Part shown: piece by piece, positions 5,607-12,633 of the stretch
How the letters are laid out: the number at the start of each line of letters is the position of its first letter
How positions within the stretch are numbered: the first letter of the stretch is position 1
Origin: Pseudomonadota bacterium
Lineage (GTDB): Bacteria; Pseudomonadota; Alphaproteobacteria; Acetobacterales; Acetobacteraceae
DNA: 12,633 nucleotides
Reading direction: 5' to 3'
NCBI GenBank assembly: GCA_021805485.1
Contig: JAJZFF010000251.1
Coordinates: 1-12,633, forward strand
Notes under the pieces: generated by a model
Databases searched by the model: none
Told to the model about the DNA's origin: nothing
What the model saw: the letters and a program-made list of their open reading frames with translations, nothing else
Program-made: the position numbers and the translations under genes

Positions 5607-6944
5607 AATCCTGACCGCCGCCTCGATAGCGGCGGCGAGGCGGAACAGGCGCGAATCGCCCATGGTCTCGCCGACGAGCATGAACCCTACCGGCGGCTCG
5701 TCCGGCGCCTGGCAGGGCAGGCTGATGGCGCAGCGGTCGAGCAGGTTGGCGATCGAGGTGTTGCGCAGGGACTGCATGTTGATCCGGTAGTAGGCCTCGT
5801 CATCGGCCAGCTCATCGAGCCGCGGCGGCACGATGGGCACGGTCGGCATCGCCACGGCATCGAGATCGGCGGTCTCCGCATCCATGCGCGCGATCATGCG
5901 GGCACGCGCGGCGACGAGGCCGAGATAGTCCGCCGCGCTCTGCTCGCGCCCGCGCTCGATGCGCCCGCGCACGCGCGGGTCGTAGCCGGCGCCGGCCCGC
6001 GCCAGCAGTTCGCGGTGCCAGGCGAAGGATTCGGCGGCGGAGAAGCCGCCCAGCGCGGTGACCTCGCCGATCAGATCGAAGGCGGTGAAACGGCGGCGGA
6101 CGATGCGCACCCCGGCCGCTTCCAGCCGCCTCAGCGCGCGCTCGAAGGCGCGCGCCACGTCGGCATCCAGCGCCTCGCACGCCACCGTCTCGGGCAGCCC
6201 GAGCCGCAGCCCCGCCAATGGCGGCGCCACCGGCGCGGCCGGCGCCTCGCCCGCCATCACCGCGTCGAGAATGGCGCAGCAGCCGACCGAGTTGGCCAGG
6301 GGGCCGATCGAGTCGAGCGTCGTCGAGAGCGGCAGCGCACCCTCGCGCGGAATTCGCCGCGCCGTCGGCTTGTAGCCGGTGACGCCGCAGAACGCCGCCG
6401 GAATGCGGCAGGAGCCGCCGGTATCGGTGCCGATCGCGCCGATCGCCATGCCGTCGGCGACCGAGACCGCGGCCCCCGAGGAACTGCCGCCGGGAACCCG
6501 CTGCCCGGCGCGATCCCACGGGCTCAGGGGCGTGCCGAAATGCGGATTGGGCCCGAGCCCGGAATAGGCGAACTCGGCCATGTTGGTGCGCCCGATCGGG
6601 ATCAACCCAGCCGCGAGCAGGCGGGCCACGGCCGGGGCGTGCGCGGTCGCGGGCGGGGCATCGGCGAGCACGCGCGAGCCCGCCGGCGTCGGCTCGCCGC
6701 CGATGTCGAACAGATCCTTCAGACTCACCGGAATGCCGGCGAAGGGCGAAGGCGCCCGCCCGGCGCGGCGCAAGGCGTCGATCGCCGTCGCCATGGCGCG
6801 GGCCGATTCGGCGTGAACCCGCACGAAGGCGCGCGCGCCCTGCCCGCCCGGGTCGGCGATCCGTTCGAGGCACGTCTCGACCAGCGCCCGCGCGCTGGTC
6901 TCGCCCGCGGCCAGCGCCGCCGCCGCCATCTGGATCGTGCGCAT
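5604..6944 (-). CDS. Amidase signature family hydrolase
   Basis: A 446-residue enzyme of normal length for the amidase signature family. Family role: hydrolysis of a carbon-nitrogen amide bond by a Ser-cisSer-Lys triad. Seen here, counting from the ATG at 6944: K76 in PVSLKDLFD, S154 in PGGSSSGAAV and the nucleophile S178 in GTDTGGSCRIPAAFCG. The 24-residue spacing of the two serines equals that of characterised members (FAAH, malonamidase). The N-terminal helix with SARALVETCLERI and the segment GRTNMAEFAYSGLG are also typical. The C-terminus is not of the GatA type and no gatB or gatC is near, so this is not the tRNA amidotransferase; the true amide substrate cannot be told. An in-frame GTG at 6977 gives 11 more, unconserved residues. 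ATG 6944 has little ribosome site of its own but lies 4 bases after the stop of a 14-codon mini-ORF with an excellent site, suggesting coupling. Its stop TAG is the first triplet of repeat copy 2. Confidence 0.9.
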   Translation of the reverse strand: MRTIQMAAAALAAGETSARALVETCLERIADPGGQGARAFVRVHAESARAMATAIDALRRAGRAPSPFAGIPVSLKDLFDIGGEPTPAGSRVLADAPPATAHAPAVARLLAAGLIPIGRTNMAEFAYSGLGPNPHFGTPLSPWDRAGQRVPGGSSSGAAVSVADGMAIGAIGTDTGGSCRIPAAFCGVTGYKPTARRIPREGALPLSTTLDSIGPLANSVGCCAILDAVMAGEAPAAPVAPPLAGLRLGLPETVACEALDADVARAFERALRRLEAAGVRIVRRRFTAFDLIGEVTALGGFSAAESFAWHRELLARAGAGYDPRVRGRIERGREQSAADYLGLVAARARMIARMDAETADLDAVAMPTVPIVPPRLDELADDEAYYRINMQSLRNTSIANLLDRCAISLPCQAPDEPPVGFMLVGETMGDSRLFRLAAAIEAAVRI

Positions 6945-6948
6945 CGCT

Positions 6949-6993
6949 TTACTGGTCCAAAGCTGGATAACCCACACGGAGACTTGCGTTCAT
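6949..6993 (-). CDS. Possible 14-codon leader ORF coupled to the amidase
   Basis: On the minus strand an ATG at 6993 follows a near-consensus ribosome site (GAGGAGG, 7001-7007) at 7 bases and reads MNASLRVGYPALDQ before TAA (6951-6949). The amidase ATG (6944) comes 4 bases later in another frame. This is the only strong ribosome site before the amidase, so ribosomes probably load here and reinitiate. It could be a true regulatory leader peptide, a decayed gene start, or a chance ORF. No amino acid run suggests attenuation, and I do not recognise the peptide. Confidence 0.4.
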   Translation of the reverse strand: MNASLRVGYPALDQ

Positions 6994-7133
6994 CTTGGTT
7001 CCTCCTCTGCTTTCCATTCGGCAGACTGCAGCGCCGACCCCAGGAAGATCAAGCACGCTTTGTCGTGGCGGCGCGACTTGACGAAGACGCGCGCGCATGC
7101 CTCCCCTGCGTCCAAAGCAGCGGAGGACCCATC

Positions 7134-7937
7134 ATGACCAGCCCAGCCCGCCCCGTGCTCCTGACCGGCGCCTCCGGCGCCCTGGGGCGGCAGATCGCAC
7201 GCGGCCTCGGTGCCAAGGGCTGGAGCCTGCGTCTGACCGATATCGCGCCCTTCCCGGACGCGCTGCCGGCCGGCGCCCACTTCGAGGCGGCGGACCTCAA
7301 CGACGGCGTCGCCCTGCTGCGGCTTGCCGAGGGGTGCGGCACGATCCTGCATTTCGGCGGCATCTCGATCGACCGGCCGTTCGAGGAGGTGTTCGGCCCC
7401 AACCTGCGCGGCCTGTATCACATCTATGAAGCGGCACGGCGCGAGCGCGCCCGCGTGGTCTTCGCGTCGTCGAACCACAGTATCGGCTTCCACGAACGCA
7501 GCGAGCGGCTCGACGACGACTGTGGTTTCGAGCCGGATTGCTATTACGGCCTGTCCAAGGCCTATGGCGAGCTGATGGGCCGGCTCTACTGGCACAAGCA
7601 CGGCGTCGAGAGCGTGCTGGTGCGCATCGGCTCCTGCTTCCCCGAGCCGGTCGATGCCCGCATGCTCGCGACCTGGCTCTCCTACGCCGACCTGGTGCGG
7701 CTGATGGAACGGGCGGTCCTGGCGGAACGCACGGAGCTCGCGGTGATCTGGGGAGCATCGAACAATTCGCGCAGCTTCTGGGGGCGGGACGCGCGCGCGC
7801 GGCTCGGCTGGCAACCCGAGGACAGCGCCGACGTCTTCGCCGCGCAGCTCGCCGGGAAACTCAGCGGCGACCCCGTCTGCGAGCGCTACCAGGGCGGGGC
7901 CTATGCGGCGAACGGCTATACGCCTCGCGAGGGCTGA
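7134..7937 (+). CDS. udh: Uronate dehydrogenase (NAD-dependent, SDR family)
   Basis: A 267-residue protein closely resembling Agrobacterium and Pseudomonas Udh in length and motifs. Family role: NAD-dependent oxidation of D-glucuronate or D-galacturonate at C1 to the aldarolactone, the first step of oxidative uronate breakdown in the cytoplasm. Seen here: GASGALG (12-18) nucleotide motif; D36 after the second strand, favouring NAD; LHFGGIS (72-78); ASSNH (111-115); the catalytic pair Y138 and K142 in YYGLSK; LVRIGSCFPEP; and VIWGASNNS and RYQGGAYAAN near the end, all characteristic of Udh rather than of general epimerases. ATG 7134 is chosen for the GGAGG about 8 bases upstream and for the family's N-terminus; the frame stays open far upstream, but that part is only the antisense of the amidase. 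It is divergent from the amidase, and the outer-membrane efflux gene starts inside its last 35 bases. No aldarolactonase or dehydratase is in the window. Confidence 0.93.
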   Translation: MTSPARPVLLTGASGALGRQIARGLGAKGWSLRLTDIAPFPDALPAGAHFEAADLNDGVALLRLAEGCGTILHFGGISIDRPFEEVFGPNLRGLYHIYEAARRERARVVFASSNHSIGFHERSERLDDDCGFEPDCYYGLSKAYGELMGRLYWHKHGVESVLVRIGSCFPEPVDARMLATWLSYADLVRLMERAVLAERTELAVIWGASNNSRSFWGRDARARLGWQPEDSADVFAAQLAGKLSGDPVCERYQGGAYAANGYTPREG

Positions 7938-9333
7938 GCTGGCCGCTCGCCGTTCACCGCTCGCCGCCGTGCTGGCCTGCGCCATCCTCGCCGCCTGCGC
8001 GACCCCGCCCGGGCCGCCGGCCTCACCGGACGCGAGCCTGGCCACGCTCGAACAGCGCCGGCTCGATGATCCGCGACTGAGCCAGTTCCTCACCGCCGCG
8101 CGACGGCTCGACAACACGCCGGCGCCGCCGCCATGGACGCTCGCCAGCCTCAGCCTCGCCGCGCTCTATTTCCACCCCGATCTCGACCTCGCCCGCAGCC
8201 AGCTCGCCCTGGCGCGCGCCGGGACCGTCACCGCGGCCGAGCGGCCGAACCCGAGCGTTTCGTTCGTGCCGCCGCCATGGCTGTTCGGCGGCGTGGTCAG
8301 TGCCGTGATCGAGTCGTTCGGCAAGCGCGGCGGGCGCATCGCCGCGGCGGACCGGCTCGCGCAGGCGGCACGCGCCGATCTGGACACGGCGAGCTGGCAG
8401 GTCCGCGCCGGGGTCCGTGCCGCCCTGCTCGATGTCTGGGCCGCCCGCCGCCGCGGCGCCCTGCTGGCCGAGCGCGCCGGACAGCAAGCGGCGCTGGTCG
8501 CCGAGATGCAACGCCGGCTGAGCGCCGGCGACGCGGCGGCGCCGGAGGTGACGCGCGAGCGCATGGCGCTGGATCAGCTCCGGCTGGCCCAGAACGACGC
8601 CGCCCGCGCCGAGGCGGAGGCGGTGGCGCGCCTGGCGCGCGCCATCGGCGTGCCGGCGCGGGCGCTGGACGGGCAGGCGCTGGCGCTCGATCCGTTCGAC
8701 CGTCCCGTCACCCTCGACCTCGCCCGGGCCGAGGGCACCGACCGGCGCGCGGCGCTGACCGGGCGGGCGGACCTGCGCGCGCGCCTGGCCGAGCTCGACG
8801 CGGCGCAGGCCGCGCTCGGGATCGAGCTGGCCAGCCGCTTTCCCAATGTCACGCTCGGCCCCGGCTACAACTGGTACCAGGGCATCGGCGCCTTCGCCGT
8901 GGCGCCGACCTTCGAGCTGCCGATCCTCAATCAGAACCAGGGCCGCATCGGCGAGGCGCTGGCCCGGCGCGACGCCGCCGCCGCCAGGCTGGTGGCGTTG
9001 CAGGCGCGGATCCTGGGCGAGATCGAGCAGGCCACGGCCGGCATGCGCGCGGCCGAGCGGGGACTGGCAGCGGCGAGCGCGCTGCTGCGCGAGCAGGATG
9101 GGCGCGTCGAGGCGATCGCCCGCGCCGTGGCCGCCGGCGCCGCCGATCGGCCGGCGCTGCTCGCCGCCGAGGTCGAGCGCGGCCTGGTCCGCCAGGGCTG
9201 GCTCGACGCGCTCGCCGCCGAGCACCAGGCGGCCGGCGCGCTCGAGGACGCGCTGCAAGTGCCGCTGGTCGGCCCGGCCTCCGCCGCGCCCGACCCGGAA
9301 ACGAACCCGCGCGCGGCGATGGCCGGGCCATGA
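7903..9333 (+). CDS. Outer-membrane factor of a tripartite efflux system (CzcC/CusC-like, TolC family)
   Basis: A 476-residue outer-membrane efflux lipoprotein. Family role: forms a trimeric barrel and periplasmic tunnel that receives substrate from the adaptor and RND pump. Seen here: a basic N-terminus and signal sequence ending in the lipobox LAAC with C32; then two repeats of the outer membrane efflux protein domain, with long Ala/Arg/Leu-rich coiled-coil helices (about 140-240 and 345-440) separated by strand-forming parts. FGKRGGR (139-145) and FPNVTLGPGYNWYQG followed by PTFELPILNQNQGRIGEA are typical of CzcC and CusC relatives. The ATG at 7903 overlaps udh by 35 bases and is preceded by a GGCGGGG-like site; starting there gives a complete signal peptide. 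The adaptor gene follows after 13 bases. The very high Ala/Arg content reflects genomic GC. Confidence 0.9.
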   Translation: MRRTAIRLARAELAARRSPLAAVLACAILAACATPPGPPASPDASLATLEQRRLDDPRLSQFLTAARRLDNTPAPPPWTLASLSLAALYFHPDLDLARSQLALARAGTVTAAERPNPSVSFVPPPWLFGGVVSAVIESFGKRGGRIAAADRLAQAARADLDTASWQVRAGVRAALLDVWAARRRGALLAERAGQQAALVAEMQRRLSAGDAAAPEVTRERMALDQLRLAQNDAARAEAEAVARLARAIGVPARALDGQALALDPFDRPVTLDLARAEGTDRRAALTGRADLRARLAELDAAQAALGIELASRFPNVTLGPGYNWYQGIGAFAVAPTFELPILNQNQGRIGEALARRDAAAARLVALQARILGEIEQATAGMRAAERGLAAASALLREQDGRVEAIARAVAAGAADRPALLAAEVERGLVRQGWLDALAAEHQAAGALEDALQVPLVGPASAAPDPETNPRAAMAGP

Positions 9334-9346
9334 GGGAGCCGCCGCG

Positions 9347-10432
9347 ATGAGCGGACGCCGTAGCGGCCGCCGCGCTCGCCTCGCCGCGCTGGTGCTCCTC
9401 GCCGCGCTCGCCCTGCTTGGCGGCCTGCTGGGCTTGGGCCTGCTCGCCACCGGCGGGGGCGGCAAGGACGATGACGACGCGGCGGTACGGGCCCCGTCCC
9501 ATGCCGAGGCGGCGAGCGGGGAGCCGCGGCCGCTGACGCTCGACGCCGAGGCGCGCCGGCGCAACGGCATCGTCATCCTTCGCCTCACTCCCGCCACCGC
9601 GCCGCGCTGGCTCAGCGCCTATGGCAGCGTGCTCGATTCCGCCCCGCTGGCCGCGCTGGCAGCCAGCCACGCCAGCGCGGCGGCGCAGCGCAGCGCCGCC
9701 GCGGCGCGGCTGGCCATGGCGCGGGCCGCCTTCCAGCGCGCGCGCAAGCTCTATGGCGAGCAGCGCAATGTCTCCGAGGCGGCGATGGAGGCGGCGGAGG
9801 CCGAGTTCCACGCCGCCGAGGCGGCGCTCGCCCAGGCCGAGGCGGCTCTGCGCGGGCTCGAGGACGCCGCGGTCCAGGACTGGGGCGAGACGCTGGCGCA
9901 CGCGGTCTTCGCCGAGGAGGCGCGCGCCCGGCGGCTGATCGCCGGCGAGGACCGGCTGGTGCTGGCGACCGTGCCGGAGGGCGTCGCCCTGCCGCGCTCC
10001 GGCCCACCGCCGCGCGCCTGGATCACCACCGCGCCCGGACGCGAGCTGCGCCTGCTCGCGCCCGCCACGCGCGCGGATCCGCGTCTGCAGGGCACCGCCC
10101 TGCTCTATGTCGCGGCCGAGGCGCGCGACCTGCTGCCGGGCACCAGCCTGCTCCTGCGCCTGCCCGGCGAACCGCTCGCCGACGCCGTGCTGGTACCTTC
10201 GGACGCCGTCGTCTGGTGGCGGGGCCAGGCCTGGATCTATCTGCGCACCGGCCCGGACCGCTTCGCCCGCCGCGCCGTCGCCACCGACACGCCGGAAGCC
10301 GGCGGCTACGTCATCGCCAGCCCGGTTCCCGGCCAGAGCAGCGTGGAACTGGCCGGGACCGGCGCGCAGGCGCTGCTTTCGGAGGAATTCCGCACCCAGA
10401 TCCAGCTCGGCGACGAAGGGGAGCAGCCGTGA
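9347..10432 (+). CDS. Periplasmic adaptor subunit of an RND efflux system, lacking a visible lipoyl motif
   Basis: A 361-residue adaptor (membrane fusion protein). Its role is inferred from position between the outer-membrane factor and the pump. Seen here: one N-terminal membrane helix (about 12-35), a glycine-rich turn and an acidic run (D41-D44), a short strand region (70-97, ending AYGSVLD), then an alanine-rich helical hairpin (about 100-171) with KLYGEQRNVSEAAMEAAEAEF at the turn, as in CzcB and CusB relatives. A beta-rich C-terminal half follows with LVPSDAVVWWRGQAWIYLRTG, the membrane-proximal and barrel signature of adaptors. The biotinyl-lipoyl half-motifs that usually flank the hairpin are not recognisable. 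No His-rich or Met-rich metal-binding segment is seen. The ATG at 9347 has AGGGAG at about 8 bases. The stop TGA overlaps the ribosome site (GAGGTGG) of the pump gene. Confidence 0.85.
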   Translation: MSGRRSGRRARLAALVLLAALALLGGLLGLGLLATGGGGKDDDDAAVRAPSHAEAASGEPRPLTLDAEARRRNGIVILRLTPATAPRWLSAYGSVLDSAPLAALAASHASAAAQRSAAAARLAMARAAFQRARKLYGEQRNVSEAAMEAAEAEFHAAEAALAQAEAALRGLEDAAVQDWGETLAHAVFAEEARARRLIAGEDRLVLATVPEGVALPRSGPPPRAWITTAPGRELRLLAPATRADPRLQGTALLYVAAEARDLLPGTSLLLRLPGEPLADAVLVPSDAVVWWRGQAWIYLRTGPDRFARRAVATDTPEAGGYVIASPVPGQSSVELAGTGAQALLSEEFRTQIQLGDEGEQP

Positions 10433-10445
10433 GGTGGATGGCGTG
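10431..10445 (+). promoter_or_regulatory. Ribosome site deciding a GTG start of the RND pump
   Basis: GAGGTGG (10431-10437) begins inside the adaptor stop codon and lies 5 bases before GTG (10443). Between them a two-codon ORF (ATG GCG TGA, 10438-10446) ends across the GTG. The arrangement suggests stop-start translational coupling. The ATG is out of the pump frame, so GTG 10443 is the likely start. Confidence 0.6.
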
Positions 10446-12633
10446 AGCGCGGCCACGCCGGCGCCGCGCGGGCCGCAAGCGGCACTGATCGCGCTCGCCA
10501 TCCGCCTGCGCGGCATCGTCGCGGCACTCGCCCTGCTGCTGCTCGCCTACGGCACCGACGTGCTGCTCGGGGCGCGCTACGATGTGTTCCCGGAATTTGC
10601 CCCGGCCCAGGTCGGCATCCAGACCGAGGCGCCCGGGCTGGCGCCGGAGCAGGTCGAAACCCTGGTGACGCAGCCGATCGAGGACGCGCTGAACGGCGCC
10701 CCGGGCGTGCAGGGGCTGCGCTCGACCTCGATCCAGGGGCTCTCCGTCGTCAGCGTCGTGTTCGATCCGGCGAGCGATCTCTATCGCGACCGCCAGCTCG
10801 TCGCCGAGCGGCTCACCGCCGCCACCCGCCAGCTCCCGCCGGGCATCCCGCCGCCGAGCCTTTCCCCGCTCGCCTCCTCGACCAGCACGGTGCTGATCCT
10901 CGGCCTGACCGGCCCGGTCTCGCCGATGGAGCTGCGCCGCGCGGCGGACTGGACGCTGCGTCCGCGCCTGCTCGCCGTGCCCGGCGTGGCCAACGCGGCG
11001 GTGTTCGGCGGCGAGCGCGAATCGCTGCAGATCCAGCTCAGCCCCGCTTCGCTGATGGACCACGGCATCGGGCTCAACGAGGCGCTGGCGGCGGCGCGGC
11101 TCGCGACCGCGATGCGGGGCGCCGGCTTCATCGACACGCCGAACCAGCGCCTGGTGCTCGAAACCCAGGGCCAGGCGGTGAGCGCGGAGGCGCTCTCCGG
11201 ACGCGTCCTCGCGGCCACCGCCGCAGGCAGCGTCACGCTCGGCGATGTCGCCACCGTCGCCCGCGCGCCGGAGCCGGCCTTCGGCGGCGCCAGCATCATG
11301 GGCCGGCCGGGCGTCGTCGTCGTCGTCTCCGCCCAGTACGGCGCCAACACGATCGAGGTCACCGCGCGGGTGGTGCGCGCGCTGGCCGGTCTGCGCGCGG
11401 ATCTCGCCCGGCGCGGCATCACCCTGCACGACGACCTGTTCCGCCCGGCGGACTTCATCCACGCCGCGCTGAGCAATGTCAGCGCCTCGCTGATCCTGGG
11501 CGGGGCGCTGGTGATCGTGGTGCTGTTCCTGTTCCTCTTCGACCTGCGCACCGCGGCGATCTCCTGCCTCGCCATTCCGATCTCGCTGCTCGCCGCGGTG
11601 ATGGTGCTGACCTGGCTCGGGGTGACACTGAACACCATGACGCTGGGCGGATTGGCCATCGCCATCGGCGAGGTGGTGGACGATGCGGTCATCGATGTCG
11701 AGAACATCGTCCGCCGCCTGCGCGAGAACCGCCAGGCCGGCACGCCGCGGCCGCCGGCGCGGGTGGTGCTGGACGCGTCGCTGGAGGTGCGCGGGGCGGT
11801 GGTCTACGCCACCTTCATCGTCATCCTCGTGTTCCTGCCGATCCTGACCCTGCCCGGCCTGGCCGGGCGCTTCTTCGCCCCGCTGGGCCTGGCCTACATC
11901 CTCGCCATCCTGGCCTCCCTGGTGGTCGCGGTCGTGGTCACGCCGGCGCTGGCGATGCTGCTGCTGGTGCAGCGCGAGACGCGGACGGGCGAGCCGCCGG
12001 TGATCCGCGTGCTGCGGCGGCTCTATCGGCGGCTTCTGCTCGGCGCCATGCGCCACGCAAAGCTCGTGCTCGCCGGCTCGGCCGTCTTCACCGCCGCCGG
12101 CCTCGCTGTGCTGCCGCTGTTCGGCGCCGCCTTCCTGCCGGAGCTGAACGAGGGCCATCTGGTCGTGCACATGGCGGCGCTGCCCGGCACGTCGATCGCC
12201 GAATCGCTGCGTCTCGGCGAACGTGTCAGCGGCGCGCTGGCGGCGCTGCCGGTGGTGCGCACGGTGGCCCAGCGGATCGGGCGGGCGGAGCTTTCCGAAG
12301 ATACGTGGGGCCCGGAATACAGCGAATTCGACGTCGATCTCCGCCCGGGACTCTCCGGCGAGGAGGCGGAGGCGGCCCGGCGCGCGATCCGCGCCGCGCT
12401 GGGTGGCTTCATCGGCGTCAATTCCGCCATCACGCCGTTCCTCACCGAGCGCATCGAGGAGACGCTGTCCGGCTACACCGCCGCCGTGGTGGTCAATGTG
12501 TTCGGCCGCGACCTCGATGCGATGGACCGCGCCGCCGGCGCGGTCGCGCACGTGCTCGCGGGGCTGCCGAACGCGGCCGACGTCCAGCTCCTCGCACCGC
12601 CCGGCGCCCCGCGGCTGGCGCTCCGGCTCGACG
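10443..12633 (+). CDS. RND efflux pump, CzcA/CusA-like heavy-metal efflux family, 3' end cut by the window
   Basis: 730 codons of a protein that is normally about 1,030-1,060 residues. Family role: proton-driven inner-membrane pump, the motor of the tripartite system. Seen here: first membrane helix (about 25-42); YDVFPEFAPAQVGIQTEAPGLAPEQVE, the hallmark start of the first periplasmic domain of heavy-metal RND pumps; VTQPIEDALNG; a membrane block (about 345-400); the fourth-helix motif AIGEVVDDAVIDVEN with E410, D413, D414 and E420; a further membrane block (about 455-505); and LPELNEG with LPGTS (about 567-583), the start of the second large loop. In CzcA the corresponding helix carries D402, D408 and E415. 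Here D413 and E420 match the last two but the first position is alanine. The methionine triad of CusA is replaced (see findings), so copper or silver is unlikely; the substrate is unknown. It is third in a compact efflux operon. Confidence 0.9.
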   Translation, partial: MSAATPAPRGPQAALIALAIRLRGIVAALALLLLAYGTDVLLGARYDVFPEFAPAQVGIQTEAPGLAPEQVETLVTQPIEDALNGAPGVQGLRSTSIQGLSVVSVVFDPASDLYRDRQLVAERLTAATRQLPPGIPPPSLSPLASSTSTVLILGLTGPVSPMELRRAADWTLRPRLLAVPGVANAAVFGGERESLQIQLSPASLMDHGIGLNEALAAARLATAMRGAGFIDTPNQRLVLETQGQAVSAEALSGRVLAATAAGSVTLGDVATVARAPEPAFGGASIMGRPGVVVVVSAQYGANTIEVTARVVRALAGLRADLARRGITLHDDLFRPADFIHAALSNVSASLILGGALVIVVLFLFLFDLRTAAISCLAIPISLLAAVMVLTWLGVTLNTMTLGGLAIAIGEVVDDAVIDVENIVRRLRENRQAGTPRPPARVVLDASLEVRGAVVYATFIVILVFLPILTLPGLAGRFFAPLGLAYILAILASLVVAVVVTPALAMLLLVQRETRTGEPPVIRVLRRLYRRLLLGAMRHAKLVLAGSAVFTAAGLAVLPLFGAAFLPELNEGHLVVHMAALPGTSIAESLRLGERVSGALAALPVVRTVAQRIGRAELSEDTWGPEYSEFDVDLRPGLSGEEAEAARRAIRAALGGFIGVNSAITPFLTERIEETLSGYTAAVVVNVFGRDLDAMDRAAGAVAHVLAGLPNAADVQLLAPPGAPRLALRLD

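Noticed and set aside
7078..7083. TTGACG as a -35 box for udh
   Set aside because: No acceptable -10 hexamer occurs 16-18 bases downstream; the sequence there is GC-rich.
5562..7133. Open plus-strand frame continuing about 520 codons upstream of udh
   Set aside because: It is the reverse of the amidase gene, which has a full catalytic triad on the minus strand. Udh homologues begin at the ATG at 7134, which has a good ribosome site.
7990..9597. Long minus-strand open frame opposite the outer-membrane efflux gene
   Set aside because: Antisense shadow caused by high GC; the plus-strand product has a lipobox and efflux-protein motifs.
10311..12551. A 746-codon open frame on the minus strand opposite the RND pump
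   Set aside because: It is the antisense of adaptor and pump codons in very GC-rich DNA, where stop codons are scarce. Its product is rich in Arg, His, Gln and Asp without any domain I recognise, while the plus strand encodes a clear RND pump.

Overview
This is a very GC-rich window from what looks like an alphaproteobacterial chromosome. A phasin (polyhydroxyalkanoate granule protein), a uronate dehydrogenase, a threonate-dehydrogenase-like enzyme and short palindromic intergenic elements point to Rhodospirillales or Acetobacteraceae. That placement is inferred from gene content and composition only. I see no tRNA, rRNA, CRISPR array or transposase.

Layout. (1) 1-435 is the C-terminal end of trehalose-6-phosphate synthase (otsA, + strand). 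(2) 446-549 is a 104-bp palindromic element, here called copy 1. (3) 581-2944 is a minus-strand run which, in transcription order, reads DUF423 membrane protein, phasin, queE, glutathione S-transferase; three GC-rich stem-loops sit between phasin and queE. (4) 3022-5515 is a plus-strand run: prolyl aminopeptidase, a DUF4142 lipoprotein and an ltnD-like dehydrogenase. (5) 5503-5606 is copy 2 of the 104-bp element, inverted relative to copy 1. (6) 5604-6944 is a minus-strand amidase preceded by a 14-codon mini-ORF with a strong ribosome binding site. (7) 7134 to the window end is a plus-strand series of tightly packed genes: uronate dehydrogenase, then an outer-membrane factor, a periplasmic adaptor and an RND pump (cut off by the window edge), which together form a CzcCBA/CusCBA-like tripartite efflux system.

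How the genes relate. The last three genes clearly form one machine spanning both membranes; the outer-membrane gene overlaps the end of udh and the pump start overlaps its own leader codons, so translation is probably coupled. The ltnD-like gene and udh both act on sugar acids and flank the amidase, which may hint at a scattered sugar-acid catabolic locus, but this is inference. The rest is ordinary housekeeping and accessory metabolism.

The most notable points are: the pair of 104-bp inverted elements (96/104 identical, no gaps), one of which supplies the stop codons of both convergent genes beside it; the mini-ORF coupled to the amidase; and an RND pump and adaptor that lack the usual metal-site residues and lipoyl motif of the characterised heavy-metal systems.
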